DNA of 56,295 nucleotides from Polyangiaceae bacterium (GTDB lineage Bacteria > Myxococcota_A > Polyangia > Polyangiales > Polyangiaceae). Shown here in pieces: positions 1 through 8,072 of the stretch (position 1 is the first letter of the stretch; every line of letters begins with the position of its first letter). The position numbers and the translations under genes are program-made. The stretch covers positions 1 through 56,295 of the forward strand of contig JABSRN010000047.1 of the NCBI GenBank assembly GCA_013214025.1, read 5' to 3'. Under the pieces are notes generated by a model that was not told the origin of the DNA, ran no database searches, and saw only the letters and a list, made by a program, of their open reading frames with translations.

Positions 1-190
1 CCTCGTGGCGGTCGCCCGGCGTAACAAAACCGCCCGCGCTGTGCAGGTGCTCGTCGTTGTATCAAGCCCCCAAGCGACCCTCCCATTCACGCGCTTCCTC
101 GATGCTTTCGAAACGCTTCTTCGGATATTCAGGGCGATACTTCAGAGTCCGGAACAATGATTCAGAGAACGGGTTGTCGTCGCCGCAGAT
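1..190 (-). pseudogene. IS3-family transposase OrfB, 3' remnant with internal stop
   Basis: The minus strand read leftwards from about 190 encodes DDNPFSESLFRTLKYRPEYP and then, in the same frame, YNDEHLHSAGGFVTPGDRHE. These are the C-terminal signatures of the IS3 OrfB integrase core, which moves the element by DDE chemistry. A TGA at 62-64 interrupts the frame exactly where the family has the Trp of its WYN motif, so a single TGG to TGA change would explain it. Similarity stops abruptly near 190, so the N-terminal and catalytic parts are missing. The fragment runs off the left edge of the window. It belongs to a different IS3 subgroup from the element at 3770-5070, whose tail reads FYNPLRRDSTIGYIKP. 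Confidence 0.85.
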
Positions 191-560
191 TCGAATGGCT
201 GAACTGGCGCGCGGGTGCGGCCGCGGGTTGGCCGAGAGCGCTGCAATAGCGGCCAAGGGGGGGGGGCGGGGGGCGCTGCCGATATTGCCGACACGGCAGC
301 GCCCTCGCGTCCCGACCTCGCCGCGCGTCCAGTCATAGTTGCTCTACCTGTTCTCTATATAAAGCAGGATCCAGGCTATTGCGTATTACTTGCACAGAAG
401 GATAACGCGACAATCCCCAATTAAGCACATGGCCACGAGCACCGCCGACAGTTCCACGCGAACGCCTTTCTCTAAAGCTGCCTCGACAGTTTCGAGGAAC
501 CGTGATTGGCTTCAGCGTTCGTCCGTTTTTCGAGGCGAACTTTATGGGGAGTTCAACCTG
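191..560. other. Intergenic region with a long G-run, upstream of a lipoprotein gene
   Basis: No gene is supported here. A run of ten G, one C and six G lies at 257-273 and could form a G-quadruplex or be a slippage site. The frame of the downstream lipoprotein is open back to 390, but the extra residues are not signal-peptide-like, so translation is placed at 561. Confidence 0.4.
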
Positions 561-2861
561 ATGTTGCTGACCAAATACTATCTAGCCCTGGGGCTCTGCC
601 TCGCAATGAGCAGCTACGGCTGTGACTCAAGCTTGGGGACTGGGCCCAGTGATCCCGACACTGATCGTGACAGCGATGGTGTGGGCAATGCCGACGACGC
701 CTTCTCGGATGACGCGTCCGAGAGTGTCGACTCAGAAGGCGACGGTACGGGCGACAACGCCGACGCTTTCCCCAACGACGCGGTTGAAACCACCGACACG
801 GACGGCGAAGGCGCCGGTGATAACATCGACGCCTTCCCGGGTGATGACCAGCTCCACTGTGCTATCGGCAACTGGGACAACGATGACGATGTGACTACCA
901 TCTGTATCGCCTGGACCGCATGCCCAGCGGGTACCTTCGTCGCGGCAGACGGATCCGAAACTACGGACCGCAGCTGCTCCAACTGCGCGAGCGGCGAGTT
1001 CGGCAACGCGGAGAACCTCCCGGCGTGCTCCGTCTGGACCGAGTGTGCGGCGGGCGAATACGTTGCCTCGGACGGCACACGCACGACGGACCGAGCCTGT
1101 ACGAGTTGTGTCGACGGCTACTCCACCGGCCTCAATACAGCGACTTGCACGCCCTGGACGGACTGCGACCCGGGCGATGAAATTGACGCCGACGGCAGCG
1201 CCACCACCGACCGCACATGTGCCGCTTGTACCCTAGGCTACACCACCGCGGTGAACACAGCGGACTGCATGGCCTGGGACGATTGCTCAGCTGGCACCGA
1301 AATTGACGCCGACGGAACGACAACCACGAACCGGACCTGCACAGCCTGTCTGAACGGATTCTTCACGGACGCTCAAAATACCGCGAGCTGTACGCCCTGG
1401 CTGATCTGTGATCAGGGCTACGAGGAGGACATAGCGCCGACAACCACGAACAACCGCACCTGCAACGATATCGACGAGTGCCTGGTCCACACGAACCCGT
1501 GTGACGACGACGGCGACTCCGCGGCCAGCTGCGGTAACATCAGCGGAAGCTACGACTGCACGTGCAGCGCTAGATGGGGCGGCGATGGCATGTGTTTGCT
1601 ACCGAACTGTTCGGAGATCCAGAACGACGACCCGACGGCCATCGACGACATCTACACTATCGATCCGGACGGCGATGGCGTGCTCTACGGGGCAATGAGC
1701 GCCGATTGCGACATGAACACGGACGGCGGCGGCTGGACGATGGTTCTAAACTACGCGCACAAGAAGGACTCCAACCCCACTCTCGACGTACGCACGACCG
1801 ACCTGCCGCTGCTAGACGTGTCTACGGTACTGGGTCACGACGAATCCGGAACGGCCTTCTGGGGCCACGCCGACAACGCGTTGTTCGCATCTCTCGGTGG
1901 CAACGAGATCCTCTTCTACGGCCGCAGCTCTGGCTACGGCGGTGACATCGATTTCACCACACGCGACAGCGGCTGCCTCGACTACTTCGGTTCGGGCACG
2001 GGAACCTGTACCGGAGTGATGAGCTCGCACACCCTACTGCTGGATCACACGGCGGGTCTTCCGGCCAGCATAAGTGACGGGTCCGTGAACCAGGGTGACC
2101 TGGCGATGACCGAGTTCCCATTCTACAGAACGGGGCACAACTGGGGTATCCGCGGGGAAAACAGTCGCTGGGAGGTCGACGATCTTTCGCACGGCACCAA
2201 GGACACCATTCACCGGGTTTGGGTTCGTACCCGACCTAAGAGCTGTGCCGACCACCTGCTGCGTGGCAATACGACCAACGGTATCTACACCGTCTATTCC
2301 GACAACCCCACGGCTACCCAAGTATACTGCGATATGAATACCGACGGCGGTGGCTGGACACTGATGATGCGTATCGAAGGCGACACTAAGGAGCACGTGG
2401 AGAGCAATGACGCCTTTGGCCCGACGCCGTGTACCCCATCGTCTACAACGTGCAAGCTGAGCACCGCACAGATCACTGACTTTATCGCTCACCCGGGTCG
2501 TCAAATATTCAAGATCGCCCCAGACGATTCCGCGTACTATTCTTGGTTTGTCGCTGCCGGAGACGACTCGCAAGTCTGGCCGGCCGATCTGGAATGTTCC
2601 AACCGTCCAGCCCTGGCCGGCGATATGGACATGTCGTGGATCTTGACATCGTTCGAAACCCTGAGCGATGCGACCACAGGTGTGAACGGCGCTATTGGCA
2701 GATACAAACGGAAGCACCACTATTATCCATCGGCACACCCCAGCGGGAAGCTATTCTTCAATACTCCACACAAAGGACTTAGAAGCACCGCTAGAACCTC
2801 AGGCGCCTGGGGCCGAGGACCTGTGGTTCAACGCCTGCCGGGCACGCTCTGGGTTCGCTAG
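561..2861 (+). CDS. Fibrinogen-like (GGGWT) domain lipoprotein with Ca-binding and EGF/TNFR-like repeats
   Basis: This is a predicted exported lipoprotein of 766 aa. The ATG at 561 is chosen because it follows GGGGA and opens a signal peptide ending in the lipobox MSSYGC, with Cys21 as the lipidation site; the frame is open upstream to 390. After the Cys come DxDxDG-type acidic repeats like thrombospondin type 3 calcium sites (about 25-95). Next are four to five Cys-rich repeats of the form CxxGTxxxxDGxxTTDRxCxxC (about 100-290), an EGF-like module beginning DIDEC (about 300-345), and two fibrinogen-like domains each with DMNTDGGGWT. The first fibrinogen-like domain ends HRVWVR and the protein ends LWVR, which argues that the C-terminus is intact. 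The role is probably carbohydrate or cell-surface recognition (inference). The +2 residue after Cys is Asp. Confidence 0.8.
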   Translation: MLLTKYYLALGLCLAMSSYGCDSSLGTGPSDPDTDRDSDGVGNADDAFSDDASESVDSEGDGTGDNADAFPNDAVETTDTDGEGAGDNIDAFPGDDQLHCAIGNWDNDDDVTTICIAWTACPAGTFVAADGSETTDRSCSNCASGEFGNAENLPACSVWTECAAGEYVASDGTRTTDRACTSCVDGYSTGLNTATCTPWTDCDPGDEIDADGSATTDRTCAACTLGYTTAVNTADCMAWDDCSAGTEIDADGTTTTNRTCTACLNGFFTDAQNTASCTPWLICDQGYEEDIAPTTTNNRTCNDIDECLVHTNPCDDDGDSAASCGNISGSYDCTCSARWGGDGMCLLPNCSEIQNDDPTAIDDIYTIDPDGDGVLYGAMSADCDMNTDGGGWTMVLNYAHKKDSNPTLDVRTTDLPLLDVSTVLGHDESGTAFWGHADNALFASLGGNEILFYGRSSGYGGDIDFTTRDSGCLDYFGSGTGTCTGVMSSHTLLLDHTAGLPASISDGSVNQGDLAMTEFPFYRTGHNWGIRGENSRWEVDDLSHGTKDTIHRVWVRTRPKSCADHLLRGNTTNGIYTVYSDNPTATQVYCDMNTDGGGWTLMMRIEGDTKEHVESNDAFGPTPCTPSSTTCKLSTAQITDFIAHPGRQIFKIAPDDSAYYSWFVAAGDDSQVWPADLECSNRPALAGDMDMSWILTSFETLSDATTGVNGAIGRYKRKHHYYPSAHPSGKLFFNTPHKGLRSTARTSGAWGRGPVVQRLPGTLWVR

Positions 2862-3030
2862 CGATTACGGACGCCGGTAACCGTGTTCCAATGCCGTACC
2901 TACGGGGTGGCGGGTTCACCTGCCGTTGACCCGAAGCCATAGTATCTGCAGATTCGTATGGGTACGGCGGTGGGTGCGAGTATCGGAGCCGGTAGTAGCC
3001 TAGGGATTTGCCGAGCGAAACGCTCACGCT

Positions 3031-3067
3031 CCCGCGGTCAGCGATTCAAATCTTCGCTGACCGCGGG
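3031..3067. repeat. Perfect 14-bp inverted repeat (hairpin)
   Basis: Arms 3031-3044 (cccgcggtcagcga) and 3054-3067 are exact reverse complements around a 9-nt loop. It lies about 170 bp after the fibrinogen-like gene. There is no T-run on either side, so it is not a classic intrinsic terminator. It could be a weak terminator, a protein-binding dyad or the edge of a lost mobile element. Confidence 0.6.
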
Positions 3068-3112
3068 ATTGTGAAGGGCTGGCGGGGGTACGGTCAGGAG
3101 TAGCCGTGTGTT

Positions 3113-3313
3113 CCGGATAGGCGGAAGTCCTATGGAGACTTCCTGCCCTCGAGCAGCGAGTCGGGCAAGGGCTCGGTGTTCTCCGTCGAACTGCCGATAT
3201 TGACGGCGGACGCGGACTCTCCGAAGGCGGAGGGCATTCCCGTTTTAGGCCGTACGTCGAGTCTCGATCTCGAGAACAAAAAGCCGCTGGTACTCGTCAT
3301 CGACGATGGCGGC
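3113..3313 (+). pseudogene. Hybrid histidine kinase scrap: end of HATPase domain and start of receiver domain
   Basis: The plus-strand frame through 3134 and 3176 reads SSSESGKGSVFSVELP, which matches the G2-box end of a HATPase_c domain (usual form GKGSxFxVxLP). About 25 linker residues follow, then KPLVLVIDDGGG, which matches the first strand and acidic pair of a response-regulator receiver domain. The text then changes abruptly to an unrelated secreted-protein sequence. The segment has no upstream kinase core, so it is a fragment of a hybrid sensor kinase left after a rearrangement. The match is by motif only. Confidence 0.55.
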
Positions 3314-3746
3314 GGGCGCTGCGTCACCTCAGGCCTCAGCTGCGGCAGTAACGAGCAACTGACTGATTTTGCCACCTGGATGCGCTCGGAACTACCCGCA
3401 GACTGCAACGATATCCTAGCGGCAGACGACGATGCACCAGACGGGATCTACACGATCGATCCAGACGGAGCGGGAGGTCGTAATCCGTTTGAGGTCAATT
3501 GCGACATGAACACCGAGGGCGGCGGCTGGACACTGTGTGGCAACATCGACGAAGTCGCTAGTAACGCCCCCCCTCCAGTGTGTCGACGAAGACGTCAGCT
3601 ACACCACCACCGCCAGCCTACTGAACACCTCTTTCTGTTAGCTGTTCTTTGCTATCGGCGATCGTCTAAAAGCGAGTCATCCAGGGATCTGCGCAGAAGA
3701 TCGATATATCAGTGATCGCGAGTTACTGGGCCAACGCGGGCATTGA
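3314..3746 (+). pseudogene. Decayed fibrinogen-like (GGGWT) domain remnant
   Basis: The frame continues from the kinase scrap into GIYTIDPDG and CDMNTEGGGWTL, the same module found twice in the gene at 561-2861. It breaks at a run of seven C at 3567-3573. In the shifted frame the sequence resumes as CVDEDVSYTTTASLLNTSFC, hits an in-frame TAG and resumes as LFFAIGDRLKASHPG up to a TGA at 3744. One frameshift and one nonsense codon therefore mark it as a pseudogene. It is probably a duplicated and decayed paralogue of the upstream gene, ending next to the IS3 element. Confidence 0.7.
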
Positions 3747-3795
3747 CGAGCACGATCGCGTGCGTAGACTTGCCCCCGTCTGACGGACAGTTTTG

Positions 3796-4777
3796 TTACG
3801 CTGCCATCGCAGCCAGTTGATGTCGCAGCTCGAACTCGTCGGGGCTTGATGTAGCCGATCGTCGAGTCTCGCCGCAAGGGGTTGTAGAAGTTCTCGATAT
3901 AGCCTCTGACGACGCGGGGGGGCGTCCGAGTGGGAGAGGAACCCGTGGTGATCCAGCTCGTCTCCCTTGGCGGTAGCGAAGAAACTTTCGGCGACGGCAT
4001 TATTCCAGCAACTTGGCTTTCGGCTCATGCTGGCGGTCACTTCGTAGGCTTCGAGTTGGGCTTGATAGTAATGACTCGCGTAGGGGCCAGATTCAATTGG
4101 TCCTCGCAACACCTTGATGATGAGGTGCTTGAATGCAGAAACAGAAGCGAAGAAAGTCGGACCGCTCAGGACGGCCAAAGATGCGTTCTCCAGGACGCCC
4201 TCCCGAGGCCAGGCTTGAGCAACAGAAGCAGTTCTGGCGGGGGATTGCAGAAGGCCTATCAAGCGAGGAGGGTGTCGTTGTGGGCGCTGGTCGCCCAACC
4301 AACGACGCGGTGACTGAAAAGGTCCAGCATCACCGCGAGGGATAACCAACCTGACGCCGTCCAAATCGCCGTAACGTCCGTAACCCACGCCTCGTTCGGA
4401 GACTCTCTCTCGAAAGCGCGAGCAAGCAGGTTCAGTGGAACAGGCCAGCCATGATTGAAGTCAGTCGTCTTGCGAAACCGACGCCGTTTCTGTCCCGCAA
4501 TTCCGTTTTTTTTCATTCGTTTCGCTACACGCTTCTTTGCCACTGAGCGTCCCATCGCGTGAAGTTCTTTCGTGATGCGCGGCGAGCCAGAGGTGCCTCG
4601 GCTCATCTCATGCACGGCCTTGATCTCGGCATCAAGGGATTCGCTGTCCAGCTCCCACAGCGACTTCGGGCGGACGAGCGAATCGTAGTATCGCTCCGGG
4701 AACTTTCATCATTCGACACATCGCTGCCACCGAAAAACTAGCCACATTCTCAACAATGAACGCGAACTTCACTGCCT
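3796..4777 (-). pseudogene. IS3-family transposase OrfB (integrase core), frameshifted
   Basis: The pieces, in order on the minus strand and in different frames, are: VKFAFIVENVASFSVAAMCR, RPKSLWELDSESLDAEIKAV, the DDE-core segment NEAWVTDVTAIWTASGWLSL with LFSHRVVGWA, then CWNNAVAESFFATAKGDELD, then YIENFYNPLRRDSTIGYIKP and finally DEFELRHQLAAMAA with a stop at 3796. At least four frame changes separate them, one of them an extra C in a CCCC run just before the end. It cannot give a full transposase. Intact family members have about 280-300 aa in one frame entered by programmed -1 frameshifting from OrfA. Confidence 0.85.
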
Positions 4778-5068
4778 CTACTTTGCGAAAAACGTGGCCG
4801 CCGCTTCTAAAATGTCACGGTCCTGCTTGAGCTGTCGATTCTCGCGGCCGAACCGACTCAGTTCTGCCCGCTCCTCTGTGGTCAGTTCTCCCGGAGCGCC
4901 CTCGCCAGCGTCGACCTTGGCTTGCTTCACCCAGGCACGCAGCGCGCTTGCCGAGAGGTCGAGAGCTCGAGCAACGCCACTGATACCACGCTCACCCATC
5001 GTACATTGCTTGACCGCCTTTGCCTTAAACTCTTCCGTAAATACTCTTCTGATTCTTCGTTTTGCCAT
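4778..5068 (-). CDS. IS3-family transposase OrfA
   Basis: This 96-aa protein is the DNA-binding half of an IS3 transposase. It starts MAKRRIRRVFTEEFKAKAV, has the expected helix-turn-helix (GISGVARALDLSASALRAWV) and ends with a Leu-zipper-like stretch with LSRFGRENRQLKQDRDILEA. The ATG at 5068 is preferred over the upstream one at 5113 because GGAGAG lies just before it and the family starts here. The frame is intact and of normal length, but the partner OrfB is broken, so the element is not autonomous. Confidence 0.85.
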   Translation of the reverse strand: MAKRRIRRVFTEEFKAKAVKQCTMGERGISGVARALDLSASALRAWVKQAKVDAGEGAPGELTTEERAELSRFGRENRQLKQDRDILEAAATFFAK

Positions 5069-5113
5069 TGAACTCTCCATTCGCACTTTCGCGCATATCT
5101 GGGTGTCAGCCAA

Positions 5114-5323
5114 ATCGGATCAGGTCTATCTCGTCGACATCGATCCCCAAGTCGACGAAAACGTGTACATTCAAACCAATAAGAAACGGGTCAATAAAGT
5201 GACCAAACGAAACAGCAAGAAGGGCGATCAAGCGTAAGGACACCCCTCACAAATGTGTAAGCGATGTCCTGTCGTGCACCGTCGTGCACCGGCGCTCCCC
5301 CGCCAAAGTAATCGCGCGCACCC
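5114..5323. other. Intergenic, with short tandem repeat
   Basis: No gene is supported. The 10-mer gtcgtgcacc is repeated exactly in tandem at 5271-5290. A further short repeat around gctcccccgcc occurs at about 5293 and 5333 beside the end of the downstream minus-strand gene. These may mark an old insertion edge, but nothing more can be said. Confidence 0.3.
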
Positions 5324-6313
5324 CTAACTCACGCTCCCCCGCCGAAATACCGCACGCCCCGCCGCCCCAATCGGCCGAAACAGCGCCGACAGCAACCCCT
5401 GCTCGTGATTCCGCTCCCCCGACCGCAACCCGAACGTCAATTCCTCTTTGCCGTCAGGAATGTAGAGGCTCTTCCCCCAGCGATCCCAGAGCGCGAGTAC
5501 TGAGCCGTAATTCTTGTTCTGGTGACGCTCTGACAAGCTGTGGTGGCATTGGTGTTGGGCGGGACTGATGAGCCAGCGTTCGATGCGCGGGCCGTAGCTG
5601 AGCCAAACGTGGGTGTGGCGTAGGTTGGCGCCGAGAAAACCGAAGAGGAAACCCGCGGCGTCTACCCCGAGGATTTGAAGCCCCACGAGTTTGCCGGCGT
5701 ACAAATAGAAGAAACAGCCGGTCACCACACCGACGGCAAGAGCGCTGGCGCTGGCGTTGAGAAAGCTCTCGATGGGGTGAATGCGGTACAGCGTAAACGG
5801 AGTGAGCACTTCGGCGGAGTGGTGCACCTTGTGTAGCTCCCAGAGTGCGGGGAATCGATGCATGGCGCGGTGCACGATGTAGCGACACAGATCTTCGGCG
5901 ACGAAGGCACAGAAGGAGAACGGCCAGGCGATAGCCCACCACGGCGCGCCCCAGGCTTCTCGCGGAGCCGCCGTGTGTAGCAATGCCACCACGACTGCGG
6001 CCACCAGAGACGACGTCAGCAGCACCGGTGCGAAAAGCAAGGCGGACACGACGGATTTTGCGAACAGCAGCTGGTAGTCGACCACGGCGGAGCGATGCAG
6101 CCACACCCGGCGGGGCCACAGGTAGGCGATGAGGCCTCCCGACTGATTCGACAGCCGATACACAAACACGCCCAACAGCACGGCACTGACGAGGAACATC
6201 CAGTACACCCGGCGCGCCGGATCCACAAAGTAGACGAACGGCTCGAAGGGCGAGTCGATCAGACGGTTTAGGTAGGAATCAGGCATGCGCGCCGTCCCGG
6301 GATGCCACGACAC
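5324..6313 (-). CDS. Sterol desaturase / fatty acid hydroxylase family protein
   Basis: This 329-aa integral membrane di-iron enzyme belongs to the fatty acid hydroxylase superfamily. The diagnostic histidine clusters are present: HRAMH (148-152), HKVHH (161-165) and HQCHH (254-258). They coordinate the non-haem di-iron centre that hydroxylates or desaturates lipid C-H bonds with O2. Hydrophobic segments at about 35-52, 82-112, 122-140 and 186-230 give the usual four-helix topology. The first start is a GTG at 6313; an ATG ten codons in (6286) is an equally good start. Substrate specificity (sterol, fatty acid or carotenoid) cannot be read from the sequence. The gene stands alone, downstream of the glycosyltransferase-like gene on the same strand. 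Confidence 0.85.
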   Translation of the reverse strand: MSWHPGTARMPDSYLNRLIDSPFEPFVYFVDPARRVYWMFLVSAVLLGVFVYRLSNQSGGLIAYLWPRRVWLHRSAVVDYQLLFAKSVVSALLFAPVLLTSSLVAAVVVALLHTAAPREAWGAPWWAIAWPFSFCAFVAEDLCRYIVHRAMHRFPALWELHKVHHSAEVLTPFTLYRIHPIESFLNASASALAVGVVTGCFFYLYAGKLVGLQILGVDAAGFLFGFLGANLRHTHVWLSYGPRIERWLISPAQHQCHHSLSERHQNKNYGSVLALWDRWGKSLYIPDGKEELTFGLRSGERNHEQGLLSALFRPIGAAGRAVFRRGSVS

Positions 6314-6361
6314 ACAGCTGCGCGCTAGCCCCCCGACCGGCGACCAAATCCAGAGCTGAGA

Positions 6362-7021
6362 CTACGGGATCCAGCCCATTTCCCGCAGGACGCGCTCCGT
6401 AGAGCTGGCCTGAACGCTACCCCCCGCGAGCAGTTTCGAGAGCCGACGCAGATCGGCAGGCACATCTACGTCGAACCACGGCTCCAACTGCGTGGTGGAA
6501 AACCCCGACCCCTGCAAACGGTGGAGCGTCTCGCTGCGAGTGTGCTCGCTGCTCCAGGGCAAAGCATCTAGCAGCCCCGGGGGACTCCGCGTGAGACCGA
6601 GTAAGTAATAACCGCCGTCGTCCGCTGGACCGATCACGGCGTCGTGGGTTAGCAGTGATTCGGTCGCCGCTAGGATGCGCTGCTCGGGCAAGCCGGGCGA
6701 GTCCGTACCGATTATCACCGCGCGGGGGGACGACTCCAGAGCCCGGGCCGCTACGCGCTGCATGCGTTCTCCCAGATCCCCTTCGCCTTGGGACCAGATC
6801 GTCGTCTGAACAGCGAGTGGCACCAGTGTGGTGGGATCCCCGGACAAGGCGAGCACTGTACGAGCGCCAGGCATACAAGCGGCCAGGGCCAGTGAATCTT
6901 CGAGGAAAGCCTGGGCCAGAGCGGCCGCGGCCTGATCGCCGATCTCCACGGCCAGCCGCGTCTTCACGGCCCCCGGACGCGGGACTTTCGCGAATATACA
7001 GAGCGTGAAGTCAGCGGGCAT
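6362..7021 (-). CDS. DUF2064 / TIGR04282-type glycosyltransferase-like protein
   Basis: This 219-aa protein has a nucleotide-diphospho-sugar-transferase fold. It opens with IFAKVPRPGAVKTRL, the phosphate-binding signature of the family. GTDSPGLP follows in the middle, where an Asp would bind metal and nucleotide, and then GPADDGGYYLLGL. Length and motif order match TIGR04282 (DUF2064) proteins, which resemble CofC and MobA. The reaction is unknown for most members; transfer to lipid or nucleotide-sugar formation is assumed. The start is set at the ATG at 7021 because the core motif begins ten residues later; an upstream start at 7060 would add 13 unconserved residues. Confidence 0.85.
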   Translation of the reverse strand: MPADFTLCIFAKVPRPGAVKTRLAVEIGDQAAAALAQAFLEDSLALAACMPGARTVLALSGDPTTLVPLAVQTTIWSQGEGDLGERMQRVAARALESSPRAVIIGTDSPGLPEQRILAATESLLTHDAVIGPADDGGYYLLGLTRSPPGLLDALPWSSEHTRSETLHRLQGSGFSTTQLEPWFDVDVPADLRRLSKLLAGGSVQASSTERVLREMGWIP

Positions 7022-7120
7022 GAGCGAAAACCAAGACCCAGCGCTAACACATCGTGCCATTCAAGCGAACGACCACCGTTACGGTCGCTGCGCTCAACGA
7101 CGCTAGAGCCCCATCTGCGG

Positions 7121-7152
7121 CCCGACAGCCCGACAGCCCGACAGCCCGACAG
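7121..7152. repeat. Four exact tandem copies of cccgacag
   Basis: The 8-mer cccgacag is repeated four times without change between divergent genes, just upstream of the peroxiredoxin-like gene. A replication-slippage microsatellite is the simplest reading; a repeated binding site is possible. Confidence 0.8.
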
Positions 7153-7230
7153 CCTGCGAGACGCTCCCGCCACAACGAAATATCGTTTCCGTACTGTTGG
7201 ACTCGCTCGGTACCGGTTAGCGTCCCGCCG

Positions 7231-7797
7231 ATGTCGCTTAGCAGCTTCCTGCGCCCCACGGATTTGGACACCGCTCCTGTTCCAGAGCCAGGCACGGCTG
7301 CACCGAAAATTCCGGGCGACAAATTGCACGCGACTCGCCCCCGGCTGGTCCTGTTCTTACGCCATGTTGGCTGCCCGTTTGCCGAAGCCAGCCTGCGCGC
7401 CCTCGACGGCATCGCCGGAGAGCATCCGTGGCTCGAATGCATCGCCGTCAGCCACGGAACGGGCTCCGCCAATGCTGCCTACTGGCACAAGCTACAAATC
7501 GAACATGTGCGAGCCGTGAACGATCCCGAGCGTGAGATCTACGCGCGGTACGGACTGGGGGTCACGCCTATCAAACACTTCATCGGTTGGGATTCCGTCA
7601 GCGGGGCCTTCGCGCTTCTGCGTCGCGGCATCCGCAATCGCCGACCGAGCGGCAGCCGTTGGCAAAGCGCCGGTGCCTTCGCCGTCGACTCCACAGGAGT
7701 CGTACGCTGGTGTCACGTACCGGTCCACGCCGCGGATTTGCCGCCGCTAGACGACCTAGGCGACACCCTGCGTCCGTTGCTCGTTCCTCCGAGCTAA
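7231..7797 (+). CDS. AhpC/TSA-type (peroxiredoxin-like 2) thioredoxin-fold protein
   Basis: This protein of 188 aa from the ATG at 7231 has a thioredoxin fold. The strand-Cys motif is LFLRHVGCPFAEASLRAL, matching the Prx-like 2 (AhpC-TSA_2) group, where the site is normally CPFC. Here the second Cys is replaced by Ala, leaving a single peroxidatic-type Cys, so any redox chemistry would be one-Cys. Later strands (GVVRWCHVPVHAADLPPLDD) fit the family end. The frame is open to 7054, but that stretch covers the 8-bp tandem repeat and is not protein-like. No Shine-Dalgarno sequence is obvious. The cellular partner is unknown. Confidence 0.75.
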   Translation: MSLSSFLRPTDLDTAPVPEPGTAAPKIPGDKLHATRPRLVLFLRHVGCPFAEASLRALDGIAGEHPWLECIAVSHGTGSANAAYWHKLQIEHVRAVNDPEREIYARYGLGVTPIKHFIGWDSVSGAFALLRRGIRNRRPSGSRWQSAGAFAVDSTGVVRWCHVPVHAADLPPLDDLGDTLRPLLVPPS

Positions 7798-7839
7798 GGG
7801 CGCACGCCGATGCGACTCGGTGATCGGCTCCGGGGCAAT

Positions 7840-8000
7840 TCAGCCCACATCCGCCAAAGCCGTTTTCACTTCGTCTATCAGCGTCTCACGCCGCTAAGGC
7901 TTCCCGAGCCACTTGAACACGCCATCCGGGCGCTCTTCCGTGCCGGGCGCGTGGGCACTCAAAATACTTCTCGGCAGATCGATATAGGTTCTATCCCCTG
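7840..8000 (-). pseudogene. Decayed response-regulator receiver-domain C-terminus (possible)
   Basis: The minus strand reads VFKWLGKP, then an in-frame TAG, then RRETLIDEVKTALADVG and a stop at 7840. This resembles the last strand and helix of CheY-like receivers (KPW-RRE-LL--V), with TGG (Trp) mutated to TAG. The upstream frame DLPRSILSAHAPGTEERPDG is less typical, so only the tail is convincing. It may be scrap of the same kind as the kinase fragment near 3200. Confidence 0.35.
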
Positions 8001-8072
8001 TCGACCATCCTCTGCCTCACCCACATCGTAGCCGTTCTACCCTAGTGCGGGATTCAGAAACACGGAAGGGCA

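Larger units (their letters stand above)
3770..5113 (-). mobile_element. Degenerate IS3-family insertion sequence
   Basis: The element carries OrfA and a frameshifted OrfB on the minus strand. Its OrfB-proximal end is probably near 3772-3790, where the minus strand reads TGTCCGTCAGACGGGGGCA, a TG-starting terminus plausible for this family. The other end should lie just beyond OrfA, around 5100-5115. I could not find a convincing matching inverted repeat or a target duplication there, so both boundaries are approximate. Confidence 0.7.

Noticed and set aside
390-560. Upstream extension of the fibrinogen-like lipoprotein
   Set aside because: The extra 57 residues lack signal-peptide character, and the lipobox leader starts at 561 behind GGGGA.
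2690-2861. Frameshift at the end of the fibrinogen-like gene
   Set aside because: The annotated frame ends LWVR, matching the HRVWVR end of its first domain. The alternative frame gives nothing more convincing.
1-5113. Composite transposon formed by two IS3 copies
   Set aside because: The C-terminal sequences of the two elements differ, so they are not copies of one IS.
5271-5290. Tandem gtcgtgcacc as an attachment site
   Set aside because: Ten bases only, no integrase nearby and no second copy at a plausible distance.
7121-7152. CRISPR or iteron array
   Set aside because: Only four 8-bp copies with no spacers; a microsatellite.
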